Source of the DNA: Rehmannia glutinosa
Taxonomy: Eukaryota; Streptophyta; Magnoliopsida; Lamiales; Orobanchaceae
Length of the DNA: 64,000 bases
Assembly (NCBI GenBank): GCA_016081115.2
Contig: JABTTQ020000266.1
Location: 62,001-126,000, forward strand
Reading direction: 5' to 3'
The notes beneath the pieces were generated by a model. The model searched no databases. It was not told the origin of the DNA and worked only from the letters and a program-made list of their open reading frames with translations. Position 1 is the stretch's first letter. Each line of letters opens with the position of its first letter. The translations under genes were made by a program, and so were the position numbers. Below, piece by piece: positions 1 through 11,360 of the stretch.

Positions 1-1645
1 AACTACCGCCAACATCTCTTTTTCTCGTGGTGGTGTAGTTTTGTTGGGCATTGTCCATGGTCCTTGCGTAGTAAATAGCTTTAAAGATTCTGTCTCGCCT
101 TTGACCGAGAACGGCACCCACCGCATAATCACTTGCATCGCACATGAGCTCAAATGGTTGAGTCCAATCCGCACTATCATAATCGGAGTGAAATGAGTGC
201 CTTTTTATCCTGTTCAAATGCCTGCAAACACAACTCATCAAAGCAAAAGATAGCATCTTTTTCAAGGAGATTACAAAGTGGTTTAACAATTTTTGAAAAA
301 TCTTTTATGAATCTCCTATAAAATCCCGCATGCCCTAAAAAGCTTCTTATGCCTTTCACATTTGAAGGTGGAGGTAGCTTTTCAATAGCCACAACCTTCG
401 CCTGTCAACTTCTAACCCTGTACAAGAAATACGATGTCCAAGTACAATCCCTTCTTTGACCATAAAGTGACATTTTTCCCAATTAAGTACAAGATTAGTT
501 TCTCACAACGTTGCAAAACCATAGATAAGTTATGCAAACAATGGTCAAAAGAAGTACCAAAAAGCAGGAAAAATCGTCCATAAAAATTTCCATGATTTCC
601 TCAACCATACCATGAAAAATCGCCATCATACACCTCGAAAAGTAGCGGTGCATTACATAACCCAAATGGCATCCTCGCGAAATGCAAAAGTACCATATGG
701 ACATGTAAAAGTAGTCTTTTCTTGATCTTCTGGGGCAATGACGATTTGATTGTATCCTGAATAGCCATCAAGAAAACAATAATATTCGTAACACCGCCAA
801 CCTGTCCAACATTTGATCAATAAAGGGGAGGGGAAAATGATCCTTACGAGTAGCTTTATTCAATTTTCTATAGTCAATACATACTCGCCATCCTGTGACG
901 ATTCGTGTAGAAATTAATTCATTGTTATCATTTTTCACAAGCTGTCATACCTCCCTTTTTAGGGACAACCGCATCTTAGGACTCACCCATGCACTATCAA
1001 AAATGGCATAAATTATACCGCCTTTAGCCACTTTAAAACCTCATTTCTCATGACTTCTTTCATTCGGGATTAAGTCGTCTTTGGTGTTCAATAGATGGTT
1101 TGTAAGATTCTTCCATTAAAATTTTGTGCATTACAATGGAAGGACTTATACCTTTCAAATCGTGAAATATACCAACCTAAGGCCGACTTATGTTCACGAA
1201 GCACACGCAACAACTTATCCAATTCGGATGAAGATAATGAAGCGAAAACAATCATAGGGTAAGTTTTATCTTTTCCCAAAAATGCATATTGAAGATGTTA
1301 GGAAGTTCCTTTAGTTCTAAAGTACCTTTGGAATATTTTCAATATTGGCATTTTCTAATGCTTCCTTTTGTTTTTCTTTTACAATTTCTTTAGCCTCAAG
1401 GAAAGAATAAACTCAAGCAAATCAATATCATCACTATCTTCCTCATCACATTTCATTATTGAATTAATCAAACAATGTTCTAACGGATCTTTTAAATCTT
1501 GTTTTATAACTTCCGTTTGATCACATTGTTCGATTTTATCAATAAAATGACATGTGTGAGGTTCCTCTTGAAATTTCATTGCTTTATAAATGTTAAATAG
1601 TACCTCATCATCATTTACCCGTAATGTTAACTCTCCTCGTTGCAC
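1..1645 (-). pseudogene. Reverse transcriptase / RNase H start of the Athila-like element (fragmented)
   Basis: Pol region broken into short frames. 1645-1379 is the protease-RT linker (RGELTLRVNDDEVLFNIYKA). 1279-1088 holds the pre-RT block SSSELDKLLRVLREHKSALGW. 704-495 holds the RT catalytic core as IMEIFMDDFS. 392-177 holds the RT-RNase H junction (KGIRSFLGHAGFYRRFIKDF). The remaining RNase H and the integrase are off-window. At least four frame breaks separate these pieces, so no active RT can be made. Confidence 0.8.
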
Positions 1646-1650
1646 GTCAA

Positions 1651-2178
1651 TTAAAGCTCGTCCGTTGCTAGAAAAGGTCTCCCAAGAATCAATGGCATTT
1701 CATGATCTTCCTCCATATCCAACACCACAAAGTCCGCCGAAAATATGAATTTATCCACTTTGATCAACACATCTTCAATCACTCCTCTTGGGTAGGTGAG
1801 TGATCTATCGGCTAATTGCAATGTGATGGTGGATGGCGTTATTTCTCCAAGGCCAAGTTTCCTGAAAACAGACAACGGCATAAGATTAATGCTAGCACCT
1901 AAATCACAAAGAGCTTTATTAAAATAAGAATCACCAATAGTGCAAGGGATAGTGAAACTCCTCGGATCTCTTAATTTTTGTGGTAGCTTTCTTTGCAAAA
2001 TGGCGCTACACTCTTCCGTGAGATTGACCGTCTCATATGCTTCCAACCTTCTCTTTCTCGACATCACATCCTTCATGAATTTTGCATAGTTTGGCATTTG
2101 CTCGAGTGCATCGGCAAAAGGGATGTTGATGTGAATTTTCTTGAATATTTCCAAAAACTTGGAAAATTGAGCATCCAA
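1651..2178 (-). pseudogene. Retroviral-type aspartic protease of the Athila-like element
   Basis: Protease that would process the gag-pol polyprotein. The frame shows CDLGASINLMPLSVF, the plant Athila version of the D-S/T-G active-site loop, followed by the C-terminal hydrophobic-glycine block MPLILGRPFLAT. The frame ends a few residues after that block. Comparison with the family suggests a one-base loss near 1661, after which the linker resumes in another frame (1645-1379). Upstream residues (FSKFLEIFKKIHINIPFADA) are the conserved gag-protease linker. Confidence 0.85.
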
Positions 2179-2368
2179 CTTTTTCTTGAAATCTGTGGAA
2201 AAGGAAGAGCATTTGGTAACACATTATCGAATTGGAAATTGGTTTTACCTCAATTTTTGCCTTTTCGATTGCTTATCAATGCCCTCTTCATTTTGGAGTG
2301 TTTGAGCTTGCTTCTGGTTCTTGGTAGCATGAGCAGCATCTTTGGTTCATCATATTCCATCCCACTTC

Positions 2369-3746
2369 TCAACTTAATGACCTTGCAATGTTCCGTGGGT
2401 TCACCTCGGTGTTACTTGGAAACGTATCAACTTTCATTTGTGAATTAATAGCCGTGGCCAATTGACCCACATGTGTCCCCAAAGATTTGAGATGACTTTC
2501 AATTGTTGTAACCCTTGAACCCAGATTTTCTATGTTAGAATCGGCCTTGTTCATCCTTGCTCTTGATTCTACAAGGAATGAACTAAGTAATTCCTCCAAA
2601 GATGGCTTTTGTTCTCCCACGTGTGTACTCGTACTTGCTTGATTCTGATATCCCGGAGGTGGTTGCAACACATTTCTCGTATTGCTATACGAGAAGTTTT
2701 CATGATTGCGAAGTCCCGGATGATAATGTGTTGGCAATTGATTCCCTCTATTGTTGAAATCCCGATTATTCACATAATTCGCTTGTTCCGTATCGGGATT
2801 CACAATTTCTTGACTTATCTCCATGACTGCCTCCGATTGTTGTTTTCCACCTGGACTTAGTGTAGCAATTTGCTTTGACAAGGCGGAAATTTGAGAGGCC
2901 AATGCGGATATAGTATCAAGTTCAAGAACACGGCAACTTTTCGTGGCGTAGATCTTTGTGACGGCCATTGATAACTATTGGCAGCCATTTCTTTGAGTAA
3001 AAGCATGGCTTCACTTGGAGTTTTAGCCATCAATGTACCTCATTTGCATCATCTATAATAGTTCTTGAATGCCCATTCATACCATTGTAGAAATATTGAA
3101 CCTTTTGCCAATCAAGGCACCCGTGTTGTGGACACCTCCTCAATAATTCTTTGAATCGCTCCCAAGCTTCGTAGAGTGGCTCAAAGTCGAGTTGATGAAA
3201 TTGAGCAATCTCACTTTTCAATTGAAGTGTCTTACTAGGTGGAAAGAATTTTGCCATGAATTTTTCAGTGAGATCATTCCAACTAGTGATACTTCCGGTG
3301 GAAAGGTTTTGAAGCCACTGTCTAGCTTTATCACGAAGTGAAAACGGAAATAACCTCAACCGAATAGCTTCATCGGGAACCCCATTCATTTTGATAGTGT
3401 CACATATCTCAAGAAAAATAGCCAAATGAGCATTCGGGTCGTCTACGGCACTACCCCCAAACTGATTTTGTTGCACCATGTTTATTAGGGCCGGCTTCAA
3501 TTCAAAATTATTCGCATTGATAGGTTGGCGAACAATGCCCGAATAGTTTTGATTTGTGGTTGGTCGAAAATAGTCCCGAATGGCCCTTTCCGGTGGTGCA
3601 ACAATAGGTATGCGGTCTTCATCATCACCGATTCCTGCCATTTTTGTGAATTCGATTCTTCGTGCGGCTCTAATCTTTCGAAGCGTTCTTTCAATTTCTG
3701 GATCAAATAAGATTAAATTAGCACTTTTATTTTTTCGCATCAACAA
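2369..3746 (-). pseudogene. gag of the Athila-like element (broken)
   Basis: Structural (capsid-like) protein of the retrotransposon. The long frame 3746-3030 holds the retrotransposon gag domain with recognisable blocks (FDPEIERTLRKIRAARR near the start, DDPNAHLAIFLEICDTIKMN, RLRLFPFSLRDKARQWLQ, then WNDLTEKFMAKFFPP). A frameshift/stop near 3030 separates it from 2968-2369, the gag C-terminal half, which is rich in Q, N and S with a heptad-like ISALASQISALSKQIATL stretch. No zinc knuckle is visible. The usual family gag is one continuous frame, so this copy is dead unless the breaks are sequence errors. The protease follows in the same orientation. Confidence 0.85.
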
Positions 3747-3847
3747 GAAAACACAAAAATGACAATGACCCTATTGTAACAAAAGAAACCAATCTAAATT
3801 AAAGTAAAACTACTAAGTAATAATATTAGCGCAAATAAGATGAATTA

Positions 3848-3868
3848 TTCCCGAAACACGCAAAAACT
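3848..3868 (-). other. Degenerate primer-binding site of the Athila-like element
   Basis: Just inside the LTR the minus strand reads AGTTTTTGCGTGTTTCGGGA. Athila elements normally have a tract starting TTGGCGCCGTTGCC here, complementary to tRNA-Asp. The observed sequence looks like that tract with bases lost around its CG steps. The identification is inferred from position and residual similarity. Confidence 0.45.
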
Positions 3869-5284
3869 TGTTAGAGAATTTTCTAACCGCAAGTCTACGG
3901 TGTCAAGTTTTAATATAGAGTAATAAGGTTGTCGAATCCACATGGAATAATTATCGAATTATTGCTAAGTACTATCATATAGTAATCTAACTTTATTTAG
4001 AAATTCAATATTTGATGGAGTTGATTATACTAAAAATACTAAAAATAAATTAAGACTATGTAAATATCAATGAGTTTATCCAAATGATTAAATGAATTCT
4101 AGAGGTATGATGAATCTAGTTATCCCTTATGTTGTCAATATGGTTTATCAATCATCAATTATCAATTTATAAGTCAAGATTTCTACAATAATCATTCCCT
4201 TTCTCAAGTGCCAATGATTTTAGATTCAATTGGGAAATCAATATCTCTATAAAAATCACCAATCAAAATCTCAATAAAAGATATGAATCTTGATAAATGA
4301 CTTCAAAGGATTCACAAATCTCTCAATTCTATGAAATCAGGTTATACTATTCCAAGGTCATGTATTCAATTACCTCTCTCAAGTGTCAAATCAAATACAC
4401 CAAACAATCTAAATTATTGATCAAGTAATTTAGAAGCAATAGATCCAAATAGCACAAATAAATTGATAGATCTAGATTGACAAACCACAATCTCAAAACA
4501 TAAGTTCAAACATAGATTACATCAATCCTCTAGAATTATAGTGTTTAGCTCATGATTAAAGAAAATGAATCCATGAAAATACAACAATACATCTTACAAG
4601 ATATGAAGAAAGCAACAAAATAAGAACAAGAGTTGAGGGATCTTCTCTATTTCTAGATGATGGAAGCCTCCAATCTTCTTCTCCAAATTCTTCTCAAAAT
4701 GCTCAAATTCTTCTTCCCTTGTCTTGTAGTCGTGTTTATTGCCTTCCCAAGGGTTCCAAGATTCCCTCATTTCAAGCCCCAAGGATGATATTTATAGTAC
4801 ACAAAAGTCAAGAAGGGGGTAGGTGAACATAGAATTTTCCGCCCCGGCGGCTGCGCGCCAAAGCAATCTCATCCGACTTATCGCACGGGCGTTGCGGCGC
4901 CGCAACGCTATCGCCAAATATCGCACTGCAGGCATGCGCCATCAACATACGCATCAACATCTACATACGGCCGGCGCTGCAGCGCAGCGGGCATTGCAGC
5001 CGCGGCGCCACAAGCCTCCGTCCGTCCAACATTCTGCTGTCGCGTGGGCTGCGCGCCCGCCTCGTCTGGCCAAAATGCGATTTTTCCTTGCTTATACACG
5101 ATTTCTTCTTTCTTCAAGCCATTTTTTTCACCGTTTTCTTCATCTCTCGGCTACCAAATCCGTATTGACTCTACATCGACACTATTTGAAATAAATTGGA
5201 CTCTAAAGACTCTAAAAACACCCAAAATAAAACCAAATTTTAATCTAAAATAATCAAATAAGTTGGTAAAATACCAACTTAACA
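3869..5284 (-). repeat. 5' LTR of the Athila-like element
   Basis: On the minus strand it begins TGTTAAGTTGG (5284) and ends TCTCTAACA (3869), so the ends are TGTTA...TAACA; length is 1416 bp. The first 30 bases form a small inverted repeat (AGTTGGT...ACCAACT). A TATA-like CTATAAATA lies near 4795 on the minus strand. The first third (about 4840-5090) is strikingly GC-rich compared with the AT-rich rest and holds a perfect 20-bp palindrome at 4889-4908. The sister LTR is off-window, so the ends rest on TG/CA structure, the adjacent PBS-like tract and the copia coding sequence resuming at 5285. Confidence 0.75.
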
Positions 5285-6539
5285 GAGCTACATTAGATGG
5301 ATGTGAAGACTGCGTTTCTCAATGGAGACATTGAAGAAACGATCTATATGGTGCAACCAGAAAACTTTGTATCTGGAGATCCAAAGTCTATGGTTTGCAA
5401 ATTAAAGAAATCCATCTATGGGCTTAAGCAAGCTTCCCGACAATGGTATCACAAGTTTCATCAAGTAATCATTTCCTATGGTTTTGAAGTGAATGTCGTT
5501 GATGACCGTGTATATCACAAGTTTAGTGGGAGTAAATATATTTTCTTAGTCTTATATGTCGATGATATTCTTCTTGCAAGCAGCGATATAGACTTATTGT
5601 GTGAAACTAAGAGATTTCTGACGAAGAAATTCGAAATGAAAGATCTTGGTGAAGCCTCTTTTTGTATTAGGATCCAAATACTTAGAGATCGCTCTCGAGG
5701 TACTCTTGGGTTATCACAAAAGAGCTATATCAATAAGGTTTTAGAAAGATTCGACATGAAAGAGTGTAAGCCTTTAGATACCCCTGTGGCTAAAGGAGAC
5801 AAATTTAGTCTCAAACAGTGCCCCGATAATGACTTCGAAAGGAAAGAGATGCAGAAGATTCCTTATGCGTCGGCCGTGGGAAGTCTTATGTATGCTCAAG
5901 TTTGTACTCGCCCCGACTTGGCATTTATAGTGGGAGTTTTGGGTAGATATTTGAGCAATCTGGCGAGCAACATTGGAAAGCAACAAACGCGTGATAAGGT
6001 ATTTGAAGAGAACAATGGATTACATGCTCACTTATCGGAGATCGACATTTTGGAGATCATTGGGTACTCGACTCGATTTCTTTGGATGTCAAGATAGCAA
6101 GTGCTTCACATCCGGATACGTGTTTACATTGGCTGGTGGAACTATCTCTTGGAAGTCTGTCAAACAGACACTTATAGCTTCCTCCACCATGGCTGCGGAG
6201 TTTATTGCATGTTATGAAGCATCCAACCATGGGATTTGGCTACGTAATTTTGTCACTGGGCTGCGTGTGGTGGATGGCATTGAGAGGCCATTGAAGATTT
6301 TTTGTGACAATAATTCAGTCGTGCTTTACTCCAATAACAATAGAAGTTCGATGAAATCAAAATTCATTGACATCAAGTTTCTTGTTGTTAAGGAAAGAGT
6401 TCAGAATAAACAGATTTCCATAGAACATATAAGGACAAATGTTATGCTAGCAGATCCTTTAACTAAGGCATTAACACCGAAGGTCTTTCACGAGCATACT
6501 GCTCATATGGGTGTTATTCCAGATTTTACCTTAGTTTAG
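5285..6539 (+). pseudogene. Ty1/copia reverse transcriptase-RNase H, split by the Athila insertion
   Basis: 3' part of a copia polyprotein. The first frame (5297-6097) starts MDVKTAFLNGDI, preceded in frame by E-L-H and a TAG where the family has Gln. It contains the catalytic LYVDDILLASS and the YASAVGSLMYAQ block. A frameshift near 5985 moves the reading to 5973-6539, which carries RNase H: WRSLGTRLDFFGCQDSKCFTSGY, then SWKSVKQTLIASSTMAAEF, DNNSVV and ADPLTKAL. The 5' part of the gene is missing here because the Athila element sits at exactly 5284/5285; it should lie left of the window. The text resembles the Tork/Tnt1 lineage. Confidence 0.9.
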
Positions 6540-6963
6540 TGGGAGTTTATATTCTATGTATTTTGTTTCAGCTTTTGGACCATTTGGTTTTCTGCAGAAT
6601 AAAGTTGATGGTTATATTATTTCTGAATTCAATTATTTGTATACTTGTGATATTTTACATTGCATATGGATTGATCTCATTAAAGATTAAAGTTGGACCA
6701 GTTGGAAATAGGCATGATTAAGATCACCTTGCATGATATTTCCATGTCGCTCTCCATATTTGATCTATGTCATTGAGTGTACTAATATGGTGATTATCTT
6801 GGTTTAGTCACGATATTGAATGTGACGAAAATTGGGATAGTCTCATTGCTAGTGTATGAGATGGACAGATTGTCAGCAAAGAGTCAAAGAATAAATGACA
6901 TACGATTGTGCACATAAGGAAATATAATTATTTATGGAACAATATGTAGCCCAAGTGGGAGAT
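6540..6963 (+). other. Copia 3' untranslated region and polypurine tract
   Basis: Noncoding AT-rich stretch between the RNase H stop and the 3' LTR. It ends with the purine-rich CCAAGTGGGAGAT at 6951-6963, the typical plus-strand primer directly before a copia LTR. The short open frame at 6539-6721 has no recognisable product. Confidence 0.75.
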
Positions 6964-7557
6964 TGTTAGGAATTATTTAATTCCTAATATATGGGCAACA
7001 TATTTAATTATAATTATATTTTTCATTTAATTATTATTGGACTAATTAAGTGATCTAAATCCGGTGGAGTCCTAAGGCTTTTTGAATTTGATATGGAAAC
7101 AAAGAGTAGATACCTAATATGAATCAACTTAGGGATTATGGGAACCCTAATTGATACCTATATAAAAAACCCTATGGTTATGGTCCCCAATATACTAAAT
7201 CACACATAGTTTTCTATTCTCCCCATCAAGAAAGAAAACGAAGGTCCCATAAGGAAACAGGAGATTTAGTTGAGGAAGATCATAATACCGATTTAATCGT
7301 TCGTGTCGTTCGTGTTGGTACGCTCAAACCGTTCGGTCCGGATAGATCGTTCGTTGAGATATTCGCACACAAATCTTGCTATGGATCCAAGTATTTCACC
7401 ATTCCGTAAATCTTTGATGATTTAAAGCATGATGTTTATATCCTAGAATTTTCCGCATCTAGGATGATTATGTCAATTTTATGGTTATTGTTATAAAATT
7501 CTTCATTAACAAGATTTTCAATATGTTAATTTTTCGTTTGAGCTTAATGGTTATATA
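6964..7557 (+). repeat. 3' LTR of the split copia element, first part
   Basis: Starts TGTTAGGAATT directly after the polypurine tract and has a TATA-like CCTATATAAAAAACC near 7158. It runs to the ATATA target duplication of the SIRE-like element (7553-7557). The last 13 bases of this LTR resume at 15274-15286 and end ATTCCAACA, which pairs with the TGTTAGGAAT start. Total LTR length without the insertion is about 607 bp. Confidence 0.8.
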
Positions 7558-9027
7558 TGTAAGTCCAAGCGGCTACGATAATCTAGAGGGGGTGAATAGA
7601 TTATCTCCATCTTTCGATATCGCCCTCTTTTTCAAAACGAATGCTCAAACAAAATAATGAAGGTGCGGAATGTAAACAACACACGTCGATTTAAAGAGGT
7701 TCAACCCACCTAGGGCCTAATCCTCTACCACCCCAAAGATATCCGGGATGGATTTCGAAAAGAAAAAGAATTTTATTAATTACCAAAATTAATACAAATT
7801 CAACTTACAACACCTTGAAGAGCACCACACTCTTCTTCAACACCACCTTTGAGATTACCACAATCTCTTCTTGAAGATTACCACAATCTTCAACGGCACC
7901 TTGTGAAGATTACCACAATCTTCACCTTGAAGAGCACCACACTCTTCAACACCTCAACAAGAAGATTACCACAATCTTCTTACACCTAACACCTAGTTCA
8001 CCCAAGTGTGTTCTTACCACAAGAACACTCACAAGGATATCTTGTGTTTGAATGACGACCACAAATTCAAGATTACAACTCGATAATTGATAATACAATA
8101 GAGTGCAAGTGTAATCAAGAATAGCCTAGACCTCAAAGATGTGAAAGTGATAAGCTAGGCAATTTTACAACAAGAATAATAAATATGAAAGACCAAGTGT
8201 TTGCTTGAAGTGTATCTTGTTGTATTGTATCTCAATTCTTGTATTGGTTGCTCCAAAACTTCCTCTATTTATAGGAGATGATTGATCAAGCATAAGCTCC
8301 TCTTGGGGATTGAAAATCTACGAGAAAAATACAATTAAAATCAAGAATATAGCTGTTAGAAATCAATCCCACATTTTAAGGAAAGTTTGTCTCATTGTCA
8401 AACGGTCATATTTTTTTGTCAATACATAGGCGACCGGTCGCACGAGAGATAAGAGTTAAAGAGAACACTTTGAAAAATACAACAGGCGGCCGACGTAGCT
8501 TCGACGGTCGACCCCTGTTTCAACCGGTCCCTCTTGTTTCAAAAATGCAAGGTTTTGTTCTGTTTCAAAACGAAACTTGCAGTGTCGACGGCCGACTGGC
8601 GACCGGTCGACCGACCGGGTCGACGCCCGCAGCACCGGGTCGACTGCTTGTTTTTCTTTCCGTCTCATTTTCTTTCTAAAAACATCTTCAGGTATGGGTT
8701 GCCCTATGGGCGGCCAGGTCGACCACGAGACGTAAATATGTGTCGAAAATAAAACTCAAGAAATACTCCGAAAATTTAGTAAAAACATTTTAAACCGATC
8801 GGAAGTATTAGGACAACATTTAGGAACATCGTTTGAGAGTGAAAACCCAATAACGTAAAATCATTAAAAGCGTTGTCCAATTTAGACGAAAATAAACTTT
8901 GAGAAAATACTCAGGAAAATATTAAAAACATTTTAAATCATTTAGGAGTATTTGGACAACCTTTAAAAACATTGTTTTGGTGATAAAATAAAATCATCAA
9001 AATTAAGATAAAAACATGTATCAAACA
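7558..9027 (-). repeat. 3' LTR (left) of the SIRE-like element
   Basis: 1470-bp LTR, near-identical to 13789-15268. It contains a cluster of short hairpins with a shared ACCAC loop (7774-8070) and a GC-rich patch around 8430-8740. Differences from the sister LTR are mostly small indels. Confidence 0.9.
7774..8070. repeat. Hairpin array with invariant ACCAC loop (left LTR)
   Basis: Nine inverted repeats in 300 bp. Stems (plus strand): TATTAATT with loop ACCAA at 7774-7794; GAAGAG at 7817-7835; GAGATT at 7851-7867; TTGAAGATT at 7871-7893; GTGAAGATT at 7903-7925; TTGAAGAG at 7927-7949; AGAAGATT at 7960-7980; GTGTTCTT at 8008-8028; TTGAAT at 8048-8070, with a longer loop that still contains ACCAC. 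Most enclose exactly ACCAC (GTGGT in the element's own sense). The stems differ while each remains self-complementary. The function is unknown. Confidence 0.85.
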
Positions 9028-9044
9028 ATCTCCCCTTTTTGATG
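9028..9044 (-). other. Polypurine tract of the SIRE-like element
   Basis: On the minus strand AAAAAGGGGAGAT directly precedes the left LTR (TGTTTGATACATG), as expected for the plus-strand primer. This fixes the element's orientation. Confidence 0.8.
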
Positions 9045-10440
9045 ATTACAAACCAAAACAATTTTTACACAAACTAAGAGAGCAATTTTAGAAATGATTT
9101 TCCGGTAAAAACATTTGACCGTTTGGAAGCAACCAAAATTTCCAAAAATATTAAAGCAACCAAGTAGGAGTAAAAATTTTCAATAATAAGCACAAGCTCC
9201 CCTATCCACAAGCACATCAAGAATAATGTAAGAGCAATAATCCATAAGCTAAAAGCTATAGCTTTTACAATTTGTTCAAGAGCTTATAAGCTCCCTGTCA
9301 CAAAACAACATTAAATAATAATATAAGTCCATCAAGCAACAATTGGACTAAAAAAATCACAACTTACGGCTTTTTATGAGCCATAGCTTATAGCTTTTAT
9401 GACAAGCTTTTTTATTAGCTTCTTTGAGCTAATGAGCCAATATCCTGTTTTTTCTCCCCTTTGGAATCATCAAAAAGAATGTTAGGATGGTAGAAACATC
9501 ATAGAAGTATATCAAAGTGCGCCAAAGAAATGGTGTTTCAACCATTGAGTAATTTAGGCTTAAAAACCAAGGAAAATGGGAGAAATATATCATGAAGAGT
9601 TCATACACTCGTTTTATTTCCCAAAACATGATCTCAATGAGTATAGAAGACTTTTGGAAGCGAGAGAATCATGTAGAAGTTGAAATTTTCATTGAAACAT
9701 TGCATCGAACACATTGTGGGCGTGAAAAATAAAAAGAGTTGTATAAAGCCCTTGTAAATGAATCAAGCCAAAAATTTTTATCACCAAATCATACCAATCA
9801 TCATACAATACAAAGATAACAACTAAGCTCATCATGATCATAAAATAATTTCATCAAGTAATATACAAGAAAGGCCATAAACTCGAGGTTCAACCCAATT
9901 GAGCAAAGTAAGGAAAATTCTTACCATTTGATCGGAAAAGATGAGCAATGATGATGATAAACATGCTATATAAGGTCCAAGATATAAATGGAATGCATAA
10001 AAATCAATTTTGAGTGACAATAGTGTGCATTTGGCAAAGGGGACGAAAAATGGCCAAAATGAGTGAACATGACTAATGTCAAGAGAGAATGATTTTAAAC
10101 CAAAAAATGGCTTAGAGGCGACGGCCGTCGTGGTTGAGGGCGACTTGGCCGACGTTGAGGGCGACGGTTGCCTCAACCTCTTCACCATTTGTTTGACAAA
10201 TTTTTCAAAATCCGAATTTTCAACCAAAAATCCGATTTTTCGCCCTAAGTTTTAAAAACATGCAAAATGCAAACGTAGACCTCATTCAATATACATTATG
10301 TTATAATCAAGCTCGAAATGAGGTAAAATACTCGGCGGTTAACGATCAAAAAATCCGCGAGTTATCCTTGAGACGGAATTAAACACATCTCAAGTTTTTT
10401 TGTTAAAAATCACAATCCCTAAAAAATATATCGAATCTCA
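9045..10440 (-). other. 3' internal region of the SIRE-like element, no gene recognised
   Basis: 1.4 kb between RNase H remnants and the polypurine tract. Maximus/SIRE elements often have a long, sometimes coding, 3' region. Here the longest open frame (10227-9838) begins with an S/P/T-rich stretch (PSPSTSAKSPSTTTAV) but has no recognisable domain. Confidence 0.5.
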
Positions 10441-11360
10441 ATATGTTTAGTTCGATTATGACGAACCAAATTTTGAATACGAATAACCTTATAATAGATA
10501 CCAAACTTGTTATCCCGAAAAAAATAAGAACGTTTTAAAGCTTTGGATACAACAAGTCATAAGAAGAAGTGCCTTTCAAATATTTGAAAATTTCTTTTAA
10601 TAGCACTTTAATGAGATTCGTTGGGATAGTTTTTTGAAGTCGAGCATATAGACATAAGGCATATGGAATGTCGAGTCTATAGGAATAATATAAGAAAACA
10701 TACCTCGAATTTGTTTGTCGACCGACATGCCTTTCTCAACCTTTGTCAATCTTTAGCCATAGAGGTTGAGATGGTTCTTCTTCCTTCAATGCTTAACTCC
10801 TTCAAGAGTTCTTATATAACCATCTTCTTGGCATTGAATAATTTGTAGTCCAAGCAAGAAATTGAGCTCCCCCATCATTCTCATCTCAAGCTCACCTAGT
10901 ATCAACTTAGAAAAACATATCTTGCACAAATATTCATTAGTAGCACCATAAATATTATCAACAAAAATTTGCACAAGTAAACAACCTTGCCCTTTTTCAA
11001 AACAAGAAGTGTAGTATCAACTTTACCTTTTGTAAAATCATTTTGCAAAAATAGCTAAGTCTATCAATTGTACAAGGCCTTTTATAAAAATCATTTGGCT
11101 AAGATTTTAGACTACGATAGACTTATATTTGAATAAAACCATTTAGAAAGTTGGATTTAACATCCATTTGGTAAAGCTTGAAATTTTCTTTAAAACAAGA
11201 ATGGACAAGTAAAATGCAAATAGCTACTAAATGAGCTATGAGTGCAAAAGTTACAACAAAATTAATTACCTTCTTCTTGAAAATACCTTCGAGCTACTAA
11301 CCTCGCCTTAGTTCGACCAATGTTGCCTTGGTCATCGAGTTTGTTCTCAGTAATACCCTT
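10440..11360 (-). pseudogene. RT-RNase H remnants of the SIRE-like copia element
   Basis: Fragments of copia pol on the minus strand. Around 11360-11272 translation gives a block like GRTKARLVARRYFQEE, the start of the copia RT domain. 10974-10786 gives QIFVDNIYGATNEYL and MMGELNFLLGLQI; the catalytic VDD is changed to VDN. Further down, a KYLKGTSSYDL-like block near 10590 marks RNase H. Stops and frameshifts separate all of them. Integrase, expected between gag and RT, is not seen. Confidence 0.75.

Larger units (their letters stand above)
1..5284 (-). mobile_element. Athila-like Ty3/gypsy retrotransposon, 3' part off-window
   Basis: Minus-strand LTR element entering from the left edge. Reading right to left: 5' LTR (5284-3869), a decayed primer-binding site, gag (3746-2369), aspartic protease (2178-1651), then linker, RT and the start of RNase H down to position 1. 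Integrase and the 3' LTR must lie left of the window. The gag text, the protease motif CDLGASINLMP and the RT motif FMDDFS match plant Athila-type gypsy proteins. Every domain is broken by frameshifts, so it is not autonomous. It interrupts a copia RT gene at 5285. The lineage comes from recalled family motifs, not a tree. Confidence 0.85.

Noticed and set aside
4823..5253. Open frames in GC-rich DNA near the copia fragment
   Set aside because: They lie in the Athila LTR; high GC removes stops by chance, and both strands are open.
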